Source: Duganella sacchari
GTDB lineage: Bacteria > Pseudomonadota > Gammaproteobacteria > Burkholderiales > Burkholderiaceae_D
Length of the DNA: 64,000 nt
Assembly: GCF_900143065.1 (NCBI RefSeq)
Contig: NZ_FRCX01000009.1
Span: 1 to 64,000, forward strand
Direction of reading: 5' to 3'
The notes below the pieces were generated by a model. That model did not search any database. It saw nothing but the letters and a program-made list of their open reading frames with translations, and had not been told where the DNA came from. The position numbers and the translations under genes are program-made. Shown here one piece after another: positions 7,418 through 15,796 of this stretch. Within the stretch, counting starts at the first letter, position 1. The number at the start of each line of letters is the position of its first letter.

Positions 7418-7933
7418 TTAAGCTGCTTTTTTAGCTTTGCGACGAGCAACCACGCCCATCAGAGCCAGGCCACCCAGCAGCATGCCATAGGTTTCTGGTT
7501 CTGGTACGGCGGTCACGGTGTAGGTGCCGGTGTAGCTGGCGCCACTGAAAGCGGTGCCTTTCAGGTTCAGTACGAATGGCGCGGTGCCGCTGTACTCAAC
7601 GCCGAAGAACTTCAGGCTGCCTACCGAGAAAGCAGCGCCTGGGGTGCCGTTCAGGGTCGATACCAGTGGGGTGGTCAGGCTGCCGACAACTTTGGAGTTG
7701 AAGCTCAGGTTTTGGCCGGATACCGTTACACCGATGTTGTACACGCCTGGGGTCAGGCCGGTGAAGGTGATCACGTCTTCGTAGCCGGACAGAATGCCAT
7801 CACCTGGCAGCGACGCGCCGCTCCAGTTGTGGCTGACTCCATCAGCGGTGACGTTGATGATCTGATCAGCGGCAAAAGCACTTACCGATGCAGCAGCCAG
7901 AATTACGCCAGCAGCAATGTTTTTCAATTTCAT
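7418..7933 (-). CDS. PEP-CTERM sorting-signal protein
   Basis: 171 residues. The start at ATG 7933 has an AAGGAA ribosome site and gives a signal peptide (MKLKNIAAGVILAAASVSAFA). The middle is a beta-rich secreted domain (YEDVITFTGLTPGVYNIGVTVSG), resembling the family annotated as FxDxF PEP-CTERM proteins. The C-terminus AVPEPETYGMLLGGLALMGVVARRK is a textbook PEP-CTERM tripartite signal: VPEP motif, hydrophobic helix, basic end. It is expected to be exported and processed by an exosortase; xrtB is in this window. Its role is probably in the extracellular matrix (inference). Confidence 0.88.
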   Translation of the reverse strand: MKLKNIAAGVILAAASVSAFAADQIINVTADGVSHNWSGASLPGDGILSGYEDVITFTGLTPGVYNIGVTVSGQNLSFNSKVVGSLTTPLVSTLNGTPGAAFSVGSLKFFGVEYSGTAPFVLNLKGTAFSGASYTGTYTVTAVPEPETYGMLLGGLALMGVVARRKAKKAA

Positions 7934-8161
7934 TATGATTTCCTTAATCAAACGAATTGTGGCTGCGCTTGCGCCAACCACGGTGTGGGTTAATAGGAGT
8001 ACTGCTGAGACAAATAGTAACATAAAAACATTTTTAGTATTACATTTTTTTTATCATTGTTGCTCTGTGGTAAATTTTTTCGCATTGCAAAAAGACGTTG
8101 CACTGCACTGCATCATTTTGATAAGTCACCCTTTCGTTTTAGGATGCAAATTCAAGTTTTG
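7934..8161. other. AT-rich intergenic region
   Basis: Between the PEP-CTERM gene start and the end of the pseudopilin operon. It is markedly A/T-rich compared with the rest of the window (poly-T and poly-A stretches near 8030-8080). It must hold the PEP-CTERM gene promoter on the minus strand. No clear hairpin terminator or convincing -35/-10 pair was seen. Confidence 0.5.
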
Positions 8162-8872
8162 TTAATCGGTGACGGGCTCATCCGGGCGTCTTTCCGCCCC
8201 CTGATTTGGTACGTTTTCAGAGGGAGGAGCGGGTTCTTCCGGCGGAATCGGCTGTTCTTCCGGTGGTTTTTGCACGGGTGGCTGCGGCGGCGCCGGATTT
8301 TGTTGTGGTTCTACAACGGGGGCCGCACTGGAGGCTTGATTTGTCGATGCTGGCGGGGTTTGCGGCGTATTACGGCTATCGCTGGCGGCGACGAATTTCC
8401 ATTCAGAAATCCGGCTTTTGCCTTCAAAACCAGCAAAACGCTGAGGGAAGTTTCCTATTTTCACCGGCCGGGCATCCGACAGGCTGTAGACAGCCAGTAC
8501 GCCCGCCTTGTCCGCCAGATACACCACGCCCCACTCCGCCTTGCCCGTCATGGGATCGACAAAGATCTTGCGCAAATGACGGCGCGTCCCCGGAAAACGC
8601 GGGTCCTTGAGCAGTTCTTTCAAGGAAGGGGGTTGTGCCAGCTGACCTTGCGGCGTGGCATCAGCATAGCTTTTCAATGCATCGCTGAACGCGGCGCCGA
8701 TGTCCAGCAACTCCTGCTCGGCTCTGCTGCGCTGCAAAACAGAACCCAGTTTCAGCGACGCTGCGGTGGTCAAAGCAATCACCGAAATGAAGATAATCAG
8801 GCTCAGATAGGTGAAGCCGCCGCTGGTTGCGCGCGCCCGCGGATGCCGCCGCCATGTCGGTGTAGCAGCCAT
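8162..8872 (-). CDS. type II secretion pseudopilin-like protein lacking Glu5, with proline-rich tail
   Basis: 236 residues, last gene of the secretion operon. After a basic leader the prepilin-type segment GGFTYLSLIIFISVIALTTAA starts at about residue 18, with the expected cleavage after Gly19. The mature +5 residue is Ser24, not the Glu found in most pilins. Loss of Glu5 is known for the tip pseudopilin GspK. A globular region follows (KIFVDPMTGKAEWGVVYLADKAGVLAVYSLSD). The last 60 residues are dominated by Pro, Glu and Gln (QPIPPEEPAPP). It overlaps the previous pseudopilin by one base (TAATG). It is probably a minor or tip pseudopilin (inference). Confidence 0.75.
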   Translation of the reverse strand: MAATPTWRRHPRARATSGGFTYLSLIIFISVIALTTAASLKLGSVLQRSRAEQELLDIGAAFSDALKSYADATPQGQLAQPPSLKELLKDPRFPGTRRHLRKIFVDPMTGKAEWGVVYLADKAGVLAVYSLSDARPVKIGNFPQRFAGFEGKSRISEWKFVAASDSRNTPQTPPASTNQASSAAPVVEPQQNPAPPQPPVQKPPEEQPIPPEEPAPPSENVPNQGAERRPDEPVTD

Positions 8873-9252
8873 TACCAGTCAGCGTAAGGCTTGCCGCTGC
8901 GGTCGTTGCCGGGCGCGCCGCTACGGATGTTGTAGACGCCACCCTTGGCGCTGTCTTCGGGCGGCACAATGGTCCAGGTCGTATCGCTTTCTGTCAGTGG
9001 ATCAACAGGTAATGCACGCAGATATTTTTTCTCGACCAGCTGTTCCAGCGAATCGGGATAGCGTCCCGTGTCGCCATAGTATTGGTCCAGCACCTGCCTG
9101 ACATTCCGCAAGTTATCCGCCAGCACCACCTCCTTGGACTTGTCGATGCTGGGGAAATAGCGCGGCACGGCCAGCGTCAGCAATAACGCGACGATGCCCA
9201 GCACCACCAGCAGTTCAATCAGCGTGAAGCCTTTGTGTTTCATGGTCACCAT
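8872..9252 (-). CDS. type II secretion GspG-like pseudopilin
   Basis: 126 residues with the prepilin motif GFTLIELLVVLGIVALLL, cleaved after Gly8, with Glu5 present. The GspG-type body has QVLDQYYGDTGRYPDSLEQLVEKKYLRALPVDPLTESDTTW and a C-terminal GGVYNIRSG block. The start at 9252 overlaps the upstream stop; ATG at 9243 is an alternative with a GGTGA ribosome site, only three residues shorter. It builds or caps a periplasmic pseudopilus. Assigned by motif; which minor-pilin role it takes cannot be told. Confidence 0.85.
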   Translation of the reverse strand: MVTMKHKGFTLIELLVVLGIVALLLTLAVPRYFPSIDKSKEVVLADNLRNVRQVLDQYYGDTGRYPDSLEQLVEKKYLRALPVDPLTESDTTWTIVPPEDSAKGGVYNIRSGAPGNDRSGKPYADW

Positions 9253-9716
9253 TTCTTGTACGGCACGCCGTTCAGGCCGGTCTTTTCACTGAGGCTGTAG
9301 ACATCGTAGACATCCTCCCCGTCGCGCGGCTGGTCGGCCTCGCTGGCATAGCTGCGTTTGCCCCAGGTCTGCGCATCGCTGAGCGTGGCGTCGCTGTTGA
9401 ACGGGTCGCGCGGCACGCGGCGCAGGAAGTAGATCTTGGCATGCTTGGGATTTTGCAGGTCGGGCACGCCTTCCACCAGCACCTCCAGCGTCTTCGGATA
9501 GCCGGTCGAGACCAGCGACTTGGTGATGTGGCCCTGGTCATACGCCAGCTTGTACGCATCCAGCGCATGGCGGATGTCGCGCAGCGATTCGCGCAGGTCC
9601 TGCTCCTGGCGCCGCTGCACCACCACCTGCGCGGTCGGGATCACCAGAGCGCTGAGCAGGCCAAGTATCGCCAGCGTCACCAGCAGCTCGATCAGGGTGA
9701 ATCCACGCACGCGCAT
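9246..9716 (-). CDS. type II secretion GspG-like pseudopilin
   Basis: 156 residues. The very short leader MRVRG precedes FTLIELLVTLAILGLLSAL, so the peptidase site lies after Gly5 and Glu5 is present. The body contains the long helix REQDLRESLRDIRHALDAYKLAY-type region (about residues 38-58), VPRDPFN, and DVYDVYSLSEKTGLNGVPYKKW at the end, typical of GspG-like pseudopilins. It sits two bases downstream of the secretin gene and overlaps the next pseudopilin. Prepilin peptidase is not in the window and must come from elsewhere. Confidence 0.85.
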   Translation of the reverse strand: MRVRGFTLIELLVTLAILGLLSALVIPTAQVVVQRRQEQDLRESLRDIRHALDAYKLAYDQGHITKSLVSTGYPKTLEVLVEGVPDLQNPKHAKIYFLRRVPRDPFNSDATLSDAQTWGKRSYASEADQPRDGEDVYDVYSLSEKTGLNGVPYKKW

Positions 9717-9718
9717 GA

Positions 9719-11704
9719 TTACCGCTGCACCGGTGCGGCTTCGGTGGCCGGCGCCGGCGATGGTTCGGCGGCTGGCGGTTGCACGGCTTGCGGCTGGGCG
9801 CCCTGCGTCGGCGGCAGCGGCGCAGGCTGGGTGGCCGAAATCGTCGCAGCTTGCACCGGCGACGGCGCCTGCGGTGGCGGCACGGCAGGTACCGCCGGTG
9901 CGGCCACCGCGCCCGGTGGCGCCGGCATGGTGACGGCAGCGCGCGGCGTGGTGTCCGGACGGCGGCGGAAGCTCGCCTCGGTACCGGCCGAAAACTCGGA
10001 CGCCGACGCTTCCGGACGCTGCACGTTGCGGATCAGGTGCGGCGTAATCGACAGCACGATTTCGGTCTTCTGATTGTCGTCGCGCTGGCTGCCGAACAGG
10101 CGGCTGACGATCGGCAGCTCGCTGAAGCCCGGCACCTTGTTGGACGAGTTGCGCTCTTCATTGTTAATCAGGCCGGCCAGCACCTGGTTCTCGCCATCCT
10201 TCAGCTGCAGCATGGTCGAGGCCTGGCGCGTGCCGAGCTGGTAGGCCGTGGTGCCGTTCTTGGTGGTGATGGTGTTGACCAGATTGCTCACCTCGAGCTG
10301 CATGCGGATCGCCACCTCGTTATTCAGGTAGATGGTCGGTTCTGCGTTCAGCGTCAGGCCCACGTCCACATAGGTCACCGAATCGCTGGCGAAGCCGCCC
10401 ACGCCGGACGACACGGTCGAGGTAATCACCGGCAGCTTGTCGCCAATGACGATCTTGGCTTTTTCCTTGTTGCGCACGCGGATGCGCGGATTGGCCAGCA
10501 GGTTGGAGTCCGCCGCATTCCTGTTGGCGTTGATGGACAGGTCGGTGCCGGTAACACCGATGGTGCGCTGGTTCAGATTATTCAGGTCGCGGATGGTAAT
10601 GCCGGTACCGCCCGACGTCGACAGCACCGAGAAGCCCAACTTGGTCGGCCACACCACGCCCAGGTCCATCAGCGTGGAGCGCTTCACTTCCAGGATCTCC
10701 ACCTCCAGCATGACTTCAGCTTCCGGCGCATCCTGCAGGTTAATCAGGCGCTCGGCGAGGCGGATCGCTTCCGGCGTATCGCGCACGATGATGAGGTTGA
10801 GCTTTTCATCCACCACCACATCGCGCGACTTGAGAATGGTCTTGAGCGTATTGGCCACCAGCTTGGCCTCCGCATTCGCCAGGAAGAAGGTCTTGACCGT
10901 CATCTCCTGGTATTCCTTGAGTTTGGCCGCGACGTTGGGATAGATCAGGATGGTGTTGGCATCCATGACCTGCTGCTCCAGCTGATTGGTCAGCAGCAGG
11001 AAATAGATCGCCGATTCCACCGTGCTGTTCTTCAGCAGGACCGTGGTGCGCTGGTCCGTCTTCACATCCTTGTCGAACACGAAGTTCAGGCCGGAGCGGC
11101 GCGAAATCACTTCAAACACCTGCTTGAGTGGGGCATCGCGGAATTCAATCGAGATCGGCTGCTTGTAGCTCTTGGCCAGGCCGGATTCCGCCGGCGGCGG
11201 CGCGGTCTTTTCCGCCACCTCGCGCAGCATCGCGCGCGCCTTCTCGTTGCCTGGCGATTCAGTCAGCACGGCGTTGAGTTTTTGCTTCGCCAGCTCAAGT
11301 TCGCTCCGGTTCAGATGCTGGGCCGCCGCCTCCAGCAGCCTGGCCTGGCGGCTGTCGCGCTCCAGCGCGCGCAAGCCCGTCACGGCGCGTTCGTTTTGCG
11401 CATCCATGCCCAGCACGCGGCGGAAGCCCTGCTCCGCCTGCGCGGCGCGGCCATCCGCCTGGTCGCGTTCCGCAGTGTCCAGAATCCGCTGCACGGCGCG
11501 ATCGCGGGCCGTCAGATACGCGGAGCGGTACTGCGCATTGCCCGGTTCGGCCTTCACCGCTTCCTGATATTTGGCGAGGCCTGCCTCGATCTGATTCTTC
11601 GCGATCAGGTCATTGCCGTCGCGGTAGGCCAGCTGCGCAGCGCAGCCGCTGAGCAGGATGGCCAGCGCAGCGCAGCGGGCGATATTCTTCAAAGGGCTAG
11701 CCAT
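9719..11704 (-). CDS. secretin of a type II secretion/type IV pilus-like system
   Basis: 661 residues. The N-terminal lipobox LLSGC puts the lipid on Cys21. TPR-like helices follow (about residues 30-160), then an STN/N0 domain (ISIEFRDAPLKQVFEVISRRSGLNFVF), N1-type domains (VKTFFLANAEAKLVANTLKTILKS), and the secretin core. The core ends in VPGFSELPIVSRLFGSQ and TEIVLSITPHLIR. A Pro/Ala/Gln-rich tail fills the last 90 residues. It forms the outer-membrane pore. The TPR plus STN plan resembles MshL/PilQ-like secretins. ATG at 11704 overlaps the preceding stop (ATGA); an adjacent GTG lies one codon upstream. Confidence 0.92.
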   Translation of the reverse strand: MASPLKNIARCAALAILLSGCAAQLAYRDGNDLIAKNQIEAGLAKYQEAVKAEPGNAQYRSAYLTARDRAVQRILDTAERDQADGRAAQAEQGFRRVLGMDAQNERAVTGLRALERDSRQARLLEAAAQHLNRSELELAKQKLNAVLTESPGNEKARAMLREVAEKTAPPPAESGLAKSYKQPISIEFRDAPLKQVFEVISRRSGLNFVFDKDVKTDQRTTVLLKNSTVESAIYFLLLTNQLEQQVMDANTILIYPNVAAKLKEYQEMTVKTFFLANAEAKLVANTLKTILKSRDVVVDEKLNLIIVRDTPEAIRLAERLINLQDAPEAEVMLEVEILEVKRSTLMDLGVVWPTKLGFSVLSTSGGTGITIRDLNNLNQRTIGVTGTDLSINANRNAADSNLLANPRIRVRNKEKAKIVIGDKLPVITSTVSSGVGGFASDSVTYVDVGLTLNAEPTIYLNNEVAIRMQLEVSNLVNTITTKNGTTAYQLGTRQASTMLQLKDGENQVLAGLINNEERNSSNKVPGFSELPIVSRLFGSQRDDNQKTEIVLSITPHLIRNVQRPEASASEFSAGTEASFRRRPDTTPRAAVTMPAPPGAVAAPAVPAVPPPQAPSPVQAATISATQPAPLPPTQGAQPQAVQPPAAEPSPAPATEAAPVQR

Positions 11705-12249
11705 CACTCAAGGACTCCAATATTCATCTGTTGTTGCTGATTCAAAGGCAGATAGGTCACGGACATCAGCGGCGGTGCGATCCGCTCGACGCGGTAAGTG
11801 CCATCGATGACGGTCTGCACACGTACCGAGTAAGTCTTGTCGCCGCGCGCCAGATACACTTCCCACGCGCCATCCGCCACGGCTTTGCCGAGATAGGTGA
11901 ACGGCATGGGCGGCGCCACCGGTGCTGGCGGCGGCGCATTCGATGGCGGTGGCGGCGGTGGCGGCGGCGGATTCCAGTTCTGCCCCATGAACACGCCCTC
12001 GCCCGAGGCAAACGTCGCCTCGCCGGACTCGCCTACCAGCTGCGCGCGCGGAATCAATGGCAGGATCGCGGCTTCCACCTGCGGCTTGCCATCCTTGCTG
12101 GTGCTGCGCGGCACGGCTGCCGGCGCCGCTGCGCCAGGCGCGCGCGCCACCGGTTCGGCGATATCGCCGGAGGACGAGTTATCGCCAAACAGCGCCAGCC
12201 CCGCTGCCCCCGCCAGCGCCACGGCCATCAGGATCTGATACGGCTTCAT
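11704..12249 (-). CDS. PilP/GspC-like inner-membrane linker protein
   Basis: 181 residues: one N-terminal membrane segment (residues 5-21), a variable periplasmic linker with nine consecutive prolines (about 94-102), then a small beta domain (PFTYLGKAVADGAWEVYLARGDKTYSVRVQ; YRVERIAPPLMSVTYLPLNQQQ). This shape matches PilP and GspC homology-region proteins that link the inner-membrane platform to the secretin, and its place directly before the secretin gene agrees. Sequence identity to PilP proper is not evident, so the role is by architecture and synteny. Confidence 0.65.
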   Translation of the reverse strand: MKPYQILMAVALAGAAGLALFGDNSSSGDIAEPVARAPGAAAPAAVPRSTSKDGKPQVEAAILPLIPRAQLVGESGEATFASGEGVFMGQNWNPPPPPPPPPSNAPPPAPVAPPMPFTYLGKAVADGAWEVYLARGDKTYSVRVQTVIDGTYRVERIAPPLMSVTYLPLNQQQQMNIGVLE

Positions 12250-12809
12250 GGTTCGGCATCCTTCAGGTACAGGGTAAAGCGCAGACGCGCTTCGACGGTG
12301 GTATCGGCGATATTGTCGCGGCGGAAGGCCACTTCATCCAGCGAAGCAAACGGCATTTCGCGCAGGCCCTGCATGGCGAACTGCCAGATGGACTGATATG
12401 GCCCCTTCACCGGCAGGTTGATCTGGTAGGTGCTGACGCGACTGGCCTTGTCGTAGCTGGCCTTGTACTCGCCCTGGTACAGCGTGATATTGGCCTTGGC
12501 CGCCAGGTCGAACAGCACTTTGACCTGCTGCTCCGCATAGCGCTTCTCACCCAGCATCTCGTAGAACGCCGCCAGATTCTGGTTGGCCGATGGCGGTGGC
12601 GGCGCTGTCACCAGCGTCGATGGTGCGGGCAATGGCTTTGCCATCAGCTGCGCTTGCGCGGCACGCTGCGGCAGCAGCCAGGCCCAGGCTGCGATACCGG
12701 CGACGCACAGCACAATCGCCACGCAAGCCGGCACACCCAGGCGCAGCAAGGCGATACGGGCACGCAGCAACAGCGCGGAAAGGTTCACCTGGTTCATCGC
12801 GCCTGCCAT
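12246..12809 (-). CDS. PilO/GspM-like inner-membrane protein
   Basis: 187 residues with a cytoplasmic start, one membrane helix (about 24-46), and a periplasmic ferredoxin-like half (LGEKRYAEQQVKVLFDLAAKANITLYQGEYKASYD; YQINLPVKGPYQSIWQFAMQGLREMPFASLDEVAFRR). That is the PilO/GspM pattern. GGAGG lies four bases before the ATG at 12809, so this start is preferred over the internal ATG at 12797. It overlaps both neighbours, indicating coupled translation. Assignment rests on fold pattern and gene order. Confidence 0.7.
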   Translation of the reverse strand: MAGAMNQVNLSALLLRARIALLRLGVPACVAIVLCVAGIAAWAWLLPQRAAQAQLMAKPLPAPSTLVTAPPPPSANQNLAAFYEMLGEKRYAEQQVKVLFDLAAKANITLYQGEYKASYDKASRVSTYQINLPVKGPYQSIWQFAMQGLREMPFASLDEVAFRRDNIADTTVEARLRFTLYLKDAEP

Positions 12810-13339
12810 GTCGCCTCCAGCTGGAATCGCAATGGCCGGTTCGGGTCTTGCTCGTTGATTTCGTGGCGGGTCAGTATCACGCCGCTAAAGCTGTCCTGCT
12901 CCTTGAGCGCGGCCACATAGTCCACCATATCGTCACTGCTTTTGGTTTCGGCGGTGATTTTCAGCACCCGCTTGCGTGGGTCGGGCTCCATGGCCACCAG
13001 CGCCACCTTGCGCGGCGTCGCGGCCAGCACGGCGTCCTGCAGCTCGCGCCATGGCAGGTTCAGTTGCAGGACGGCGCCGTTGACGAAGGCCGCCTGCGCT
13101 TCCGGAATCGCCACCTTGGCCACTTCCACCGGGCGCGCCGACAGCGCCGCCACACGCGTCTGTAAATGCTGGAGCTGATGCTGGCGTTCGCGCTTCTGCT
13201 CCACCAGCGCATACGTGCCAACCGCCGCGCCGGCGCACAGCAGCGCACCGGCGCCGGCCAGCACCAGCACTGCCGGATGGAGATGGAACAGCACGCGGCG
13301 CAGCGTACGCGGGGCAAAATCGATCTTCATCGCTTTCAT
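12794..13339 (-). CDS. PilN-like inner-membrane protein
   Basis: 181 residues starting MKAMKIDFAPRTLRRVLF, with a membrane helix at about residues 20-44, then a coiled coil (EQKRERQHQLQHLQTRVAAL) and a ferredoxin-like domain (LPWRELQDAVLAATPRKVALVAMEPDPRKRVLKITAETKS). This is the PilN plan (cytoplasmic tail, helix, periplasmic domain). ATG at 13339 overlaps the preceding stop as ATGA. It should pair with the PilO-like protein in the assembly platform (inference from type IV pilus systems). Confidence 0.7.
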   Translation of the reverse strand: MKAMKIDFAPRTLRRVLFHLHPAVLVLAGAGALLCAGAAVGTYALVEQKRERQHQLQHLQTRVAALSARPVEVAKVAIPEAQAAFVNGAVLQLNLPWRELQDAVLAATPRKVALVAMEPDPRKRVLKITAETKSSDDMVDYVAALKEQDSFSGVILTRHEINEQDPNRPLRFQLEATWQAR

Positions 13340-14115
13340 GCGGCGCTCCCTTGCAGTGCCGTGCAGGGAATGTGCGACGCATTGGTGACGGCTTTGGTCC
13401 ACGCCGCCGGCGCGCTGCCGCTCACCTGCAGCAGCGACGGCGCCTCCAGCTCCAGCAGCAGCGCTTCACGTTGCAGCGTCTGCGTCAGCCAGTAATGATC
13501 GGCGCCATGCGGGATCGGCAGCGGGCGGATGGCGCGCAAGCCCTTGCCATCTGCTTCGGTTGCGGCCAGCGTCAGCAGGTTGTCGTGCACCAGGCCAAAC
13601 CACGCGCCCTTTTTGACGCCACCGCGACAGCGGTTCCAGGCGCTGACAAAGCGCGGCTCGACAGCGACGATGGACAGCTTGCAGTCCTGCGCCACCGCGC
13701 TCAACGCGGCCAGCAGCACGCGCGGCATGGCGGCCGCAAAGAAAGGCCGGGTTGCATCCCAGTCGGCGCAGATCTGCCATGCCGCCGCCGGCTCGCCATA
13801 CAGCGACTGGAAGCGGAAGCCGGCCGCCGCCTCGATATCCGCCATGCGGGCCGCGCCCGGTGGCGGCGTCACGCGCCACATGCGGGTCAATTCATCGGCC
13901 AGCACAAAGCTGACAGGCCAGCCATCCGCCTGCACCTCGCCTAGCAGCGCGCGCAAGGCATTGGCGATGGCGTCGAATGGATGCTCGCCGGATGGCGTGA
14001 TCGCTTGCTCGGCCAGCGTCTGCGGCGCGGCGTTGCGCCAGCGGTTCACGCGCTGCACGCTGACTGCGTGCGGCGCCACGTCGATGCGTAAAAACTGTCC
14101 CATCGCTCTACGCAT
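13336..14115 (-). CDS. PilM/GspL-like cytoplasmic component
   Basis: 259 residues with no membrane segment. The N-terminus GQFLRIDVAPHAVSVQRVNRWR resembles the start of actin-like PilM/GspL domains, but the nucleotide-binding motifs are weak. It lies directly between the GspE and PilN-like genes, exactly the pilM position. The start at 14115 overlaps the gspE stop by 8 bases; ATG 14103 (MGQFLRID) is a shorter option. Function is inferred from order and size; it could be a divergent adapter between the ATPase and the PilN-like protein. Confidence 0.6.
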   Translation of the reverse strand: MRRAMGQFLRIDVAPHAVSVQRVNRWRNAAPQTLAEQAITPSGEHPFDAIANALRALLGEVQADGWPVSFVLADELTRMWRVTPPPGAARMADIEAAAGFRFQSLYGEPAAAWQICADWDATRPFFAAAMPRVLLAALSAVAQDCKLSIVAVEPRFVSAWNRCRGGVKKGAWFGLVHDNLLTLAATEADGKGLRAIRPLPIPHGADHYWLTQTLQREALLLELEAPSLLQVSGSAPAAWTKAVTNASHIPCTALQGSAA

Positions 14116-15796
14116 GCAGGGTCACCCGTTTAATTTCAGTCAGCGTGGTACCGCCACGCTTGACCAGTTCCAGTGCGGCCTGGCGCAAGCTGCGCGTGCC
14201 GTTCTCATAGGCGGCCTGCTTGATCTGGCGGATCGGCTTCTTGTCCACAATCAGTTCGCGGATTTCATCGTTCAGTGTCAGGATCTCGGCGATCGAGCGG
14301 CGGCCCTTGTAGCCGGTGCCGCGGCAATCGCCGCAGCCCTTGCCCTGCATGAAGCGGAAGTCGTAGGCGTCGGCGCGCGTCATGCCGACGCTGGCCAGCT
14401 CGTGATCGTCGGGCGTGTATTCGGTGGCGCAGTGCGGGCAATTGGTGCGGATCAGGCGCTGCGCCCAGATGCCGTTGAGCGCCGACACAAACGCATACGG
14501 ATCGATGCCCATGTGGGTAAAGCGGCCAAACACGTCAAACACGTTATTCGCGTGCACGGTGGTCAGCACCAGGTGGCCCGTCAGCGCCGACTGCACGGCG
14601 ATTTCCGCTGTCTCGCGGTCGCGGATTTCGCCGACCATGATCTTGTCCGGGTCATGGCGCAGGATGGAGCGCAGGCCCTTGGCGAAGGTCAGGCCCTTCT
14701 TTTCGTTGACCGGGATTTGCAGGATGCCCGGCAGCTGATACTCGACCGGGTCTTCAATCGTGATGATCTTCTCGCGGCCGTTGTGGATTTCGGTCAGGGC
14801 CGCGTACAGCGTGGTGGTCTTGCCGGAACCGGTCGGTCCCGTCACCAGCAGCATGCCGTAGGCTTCCTGCGCCAGCGTGCGCAGCGACACCAGCGATGGC
14901 GCATCAAAGCCCAGCGCCTCCAGCGTCAGCGAGCCGTAGGCCTCGATCATGGCGCGCTTGTCGAGAATACGGATCACCGCATCTTCGCCATGGATGCTGG
15001 GCATGATGGAGACGCGCAGGTCGATCTCGCGTGCATTGGCTTCCACGCGGAAGCTGCCGTCCTGCGGCACGCGGCGTTCGGCGATGTCCAGCTCCGCCAG
15101 CACTTTCAGGCGCGAGATGATCTGCTCGGCCACATCGACACCGTTGACGGCGGTGGCGTGATCCAGCACGCCGTCCACGCGGTACTTGACCGCCAGGCCG
15201 CCGGCCGTGCTTTCCAGGTGAATGTCCGAGGCGCCAGCTTTGAGCGCATCGTACAGGGTCGAGTTGACCAGCCGGACCGCCGGGCTGGCGCCTTCCGAGA
15301 CCGAGGCAAACGACAGCACGGCCGCCGTCTTGCCATCGCGCCGGCCTTCGCTGGCGCCGGGCAGCAGCGAGTCGGTGGCGCGCGCGGACTCCTCCTGCTT
15401 GGACAGGTAAGCCTGAATGTCGGCCTGCAGCGCCAGCCGCGTTGGCAGCGGCGCAGCGGGCGTGGCGCGCGCCTGCGTGCCCAGCCAGGTCTGCAAATCC
15501 AGGTCGAACGGATCGGCGATGACACCGATTACGGACTGGTCGTGCGCGCGCAGCAGCACGCAGTGGCGTGCCATGGCCTGCGACAGCGGCAGCAAATCCC
15601 AGGCTGGCGTGTAGGCCAGCATATCGACCGTCTCCAGCACCGCCATCCCGAAGGGCTGCGCCAGCGCCTGCACCAGCAGGCGCGGCTCGGTGCCGGTGAG
15701 CGCTTCCAGCTCTTCCACCAGCGTGCGTTTCGATTGCTGGCGCAGATGGCGCGCACGCGCCACCAGCGCCATATCGATGGCCTGTACAGCCGTCAT
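14108..15796 (-). CDS. gspE: type II secretion/pilus assembly ATPase GspE
   Basis: 562 residues. An N-terminal GspE/MshE N-domain (about 20-130) is followed by the ATPase: SDIHLES, Walker A GPTGSGKTTTLY (about 320-331), Walker B IMVGEIRDRETAEIA, and the His box LTGHLVLTTVHAN. A zinc-binding unit follows with NCPHC and CGDC cysteine pairs (about 455-500). It powers pseudopilus assembly from the cytoplasmic face. The start overlaps the gspF stop by four bases. All catalytic motifs are intact. Confidence 0.95.
   Translation of the reverse strand: MTAVQAIDMALVARARHLRQQSKRTLVEELEALTGTEPRLLVQALAQPFGMAVLETVDMLAYTPAWDLLPLSQAMARHCVLLRAHDQSVIGVIADPFDLDLQTWLGTQARATPAAPLPTRLALQADIQAYLSKQEESARATDSLLPGASEGRRDGKTAAVLSFASVSEGASPAVRLVNSTLYDALKAGASDIHLESTAGGLAVKYRVDGVLDHATAVNGVDVAEQIISRLKVLAELDIAERRVPQDGSFRVEANAREIDLRVSIMPSIHGEDAVIRILDKRAMIEAYGSLTLEALGFDAPSLVSLRTLAQEAYGMLLVTGPTGSGKTTTLYAALTEIHNGREKIITIEDPVEYQLPGILQIPVNEKKGLTFAKGLRSILRHDPDKIMVGEIRDRETAEIAVQSALTGHLVLTTVHANNVFDVFGRFTHMGIDPYAFVSALNGIWAQRLIRTNCPHCATEYTPDDHELASVGMTRADAYDFRFMQGKGCGDCRGTGYKGRRSIAEILTLNDEIRELIVDKKPIRQIKQAAYENGTRSLRQAALELVKRGGTTLTEIKRVTLHA

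Noticed and set aside
9779..11740. 653-residue open frame opposite the secretin gene
   Set aside because: No signal, motif or ribosome site; it mirrors the codon bias of the secretin gene.
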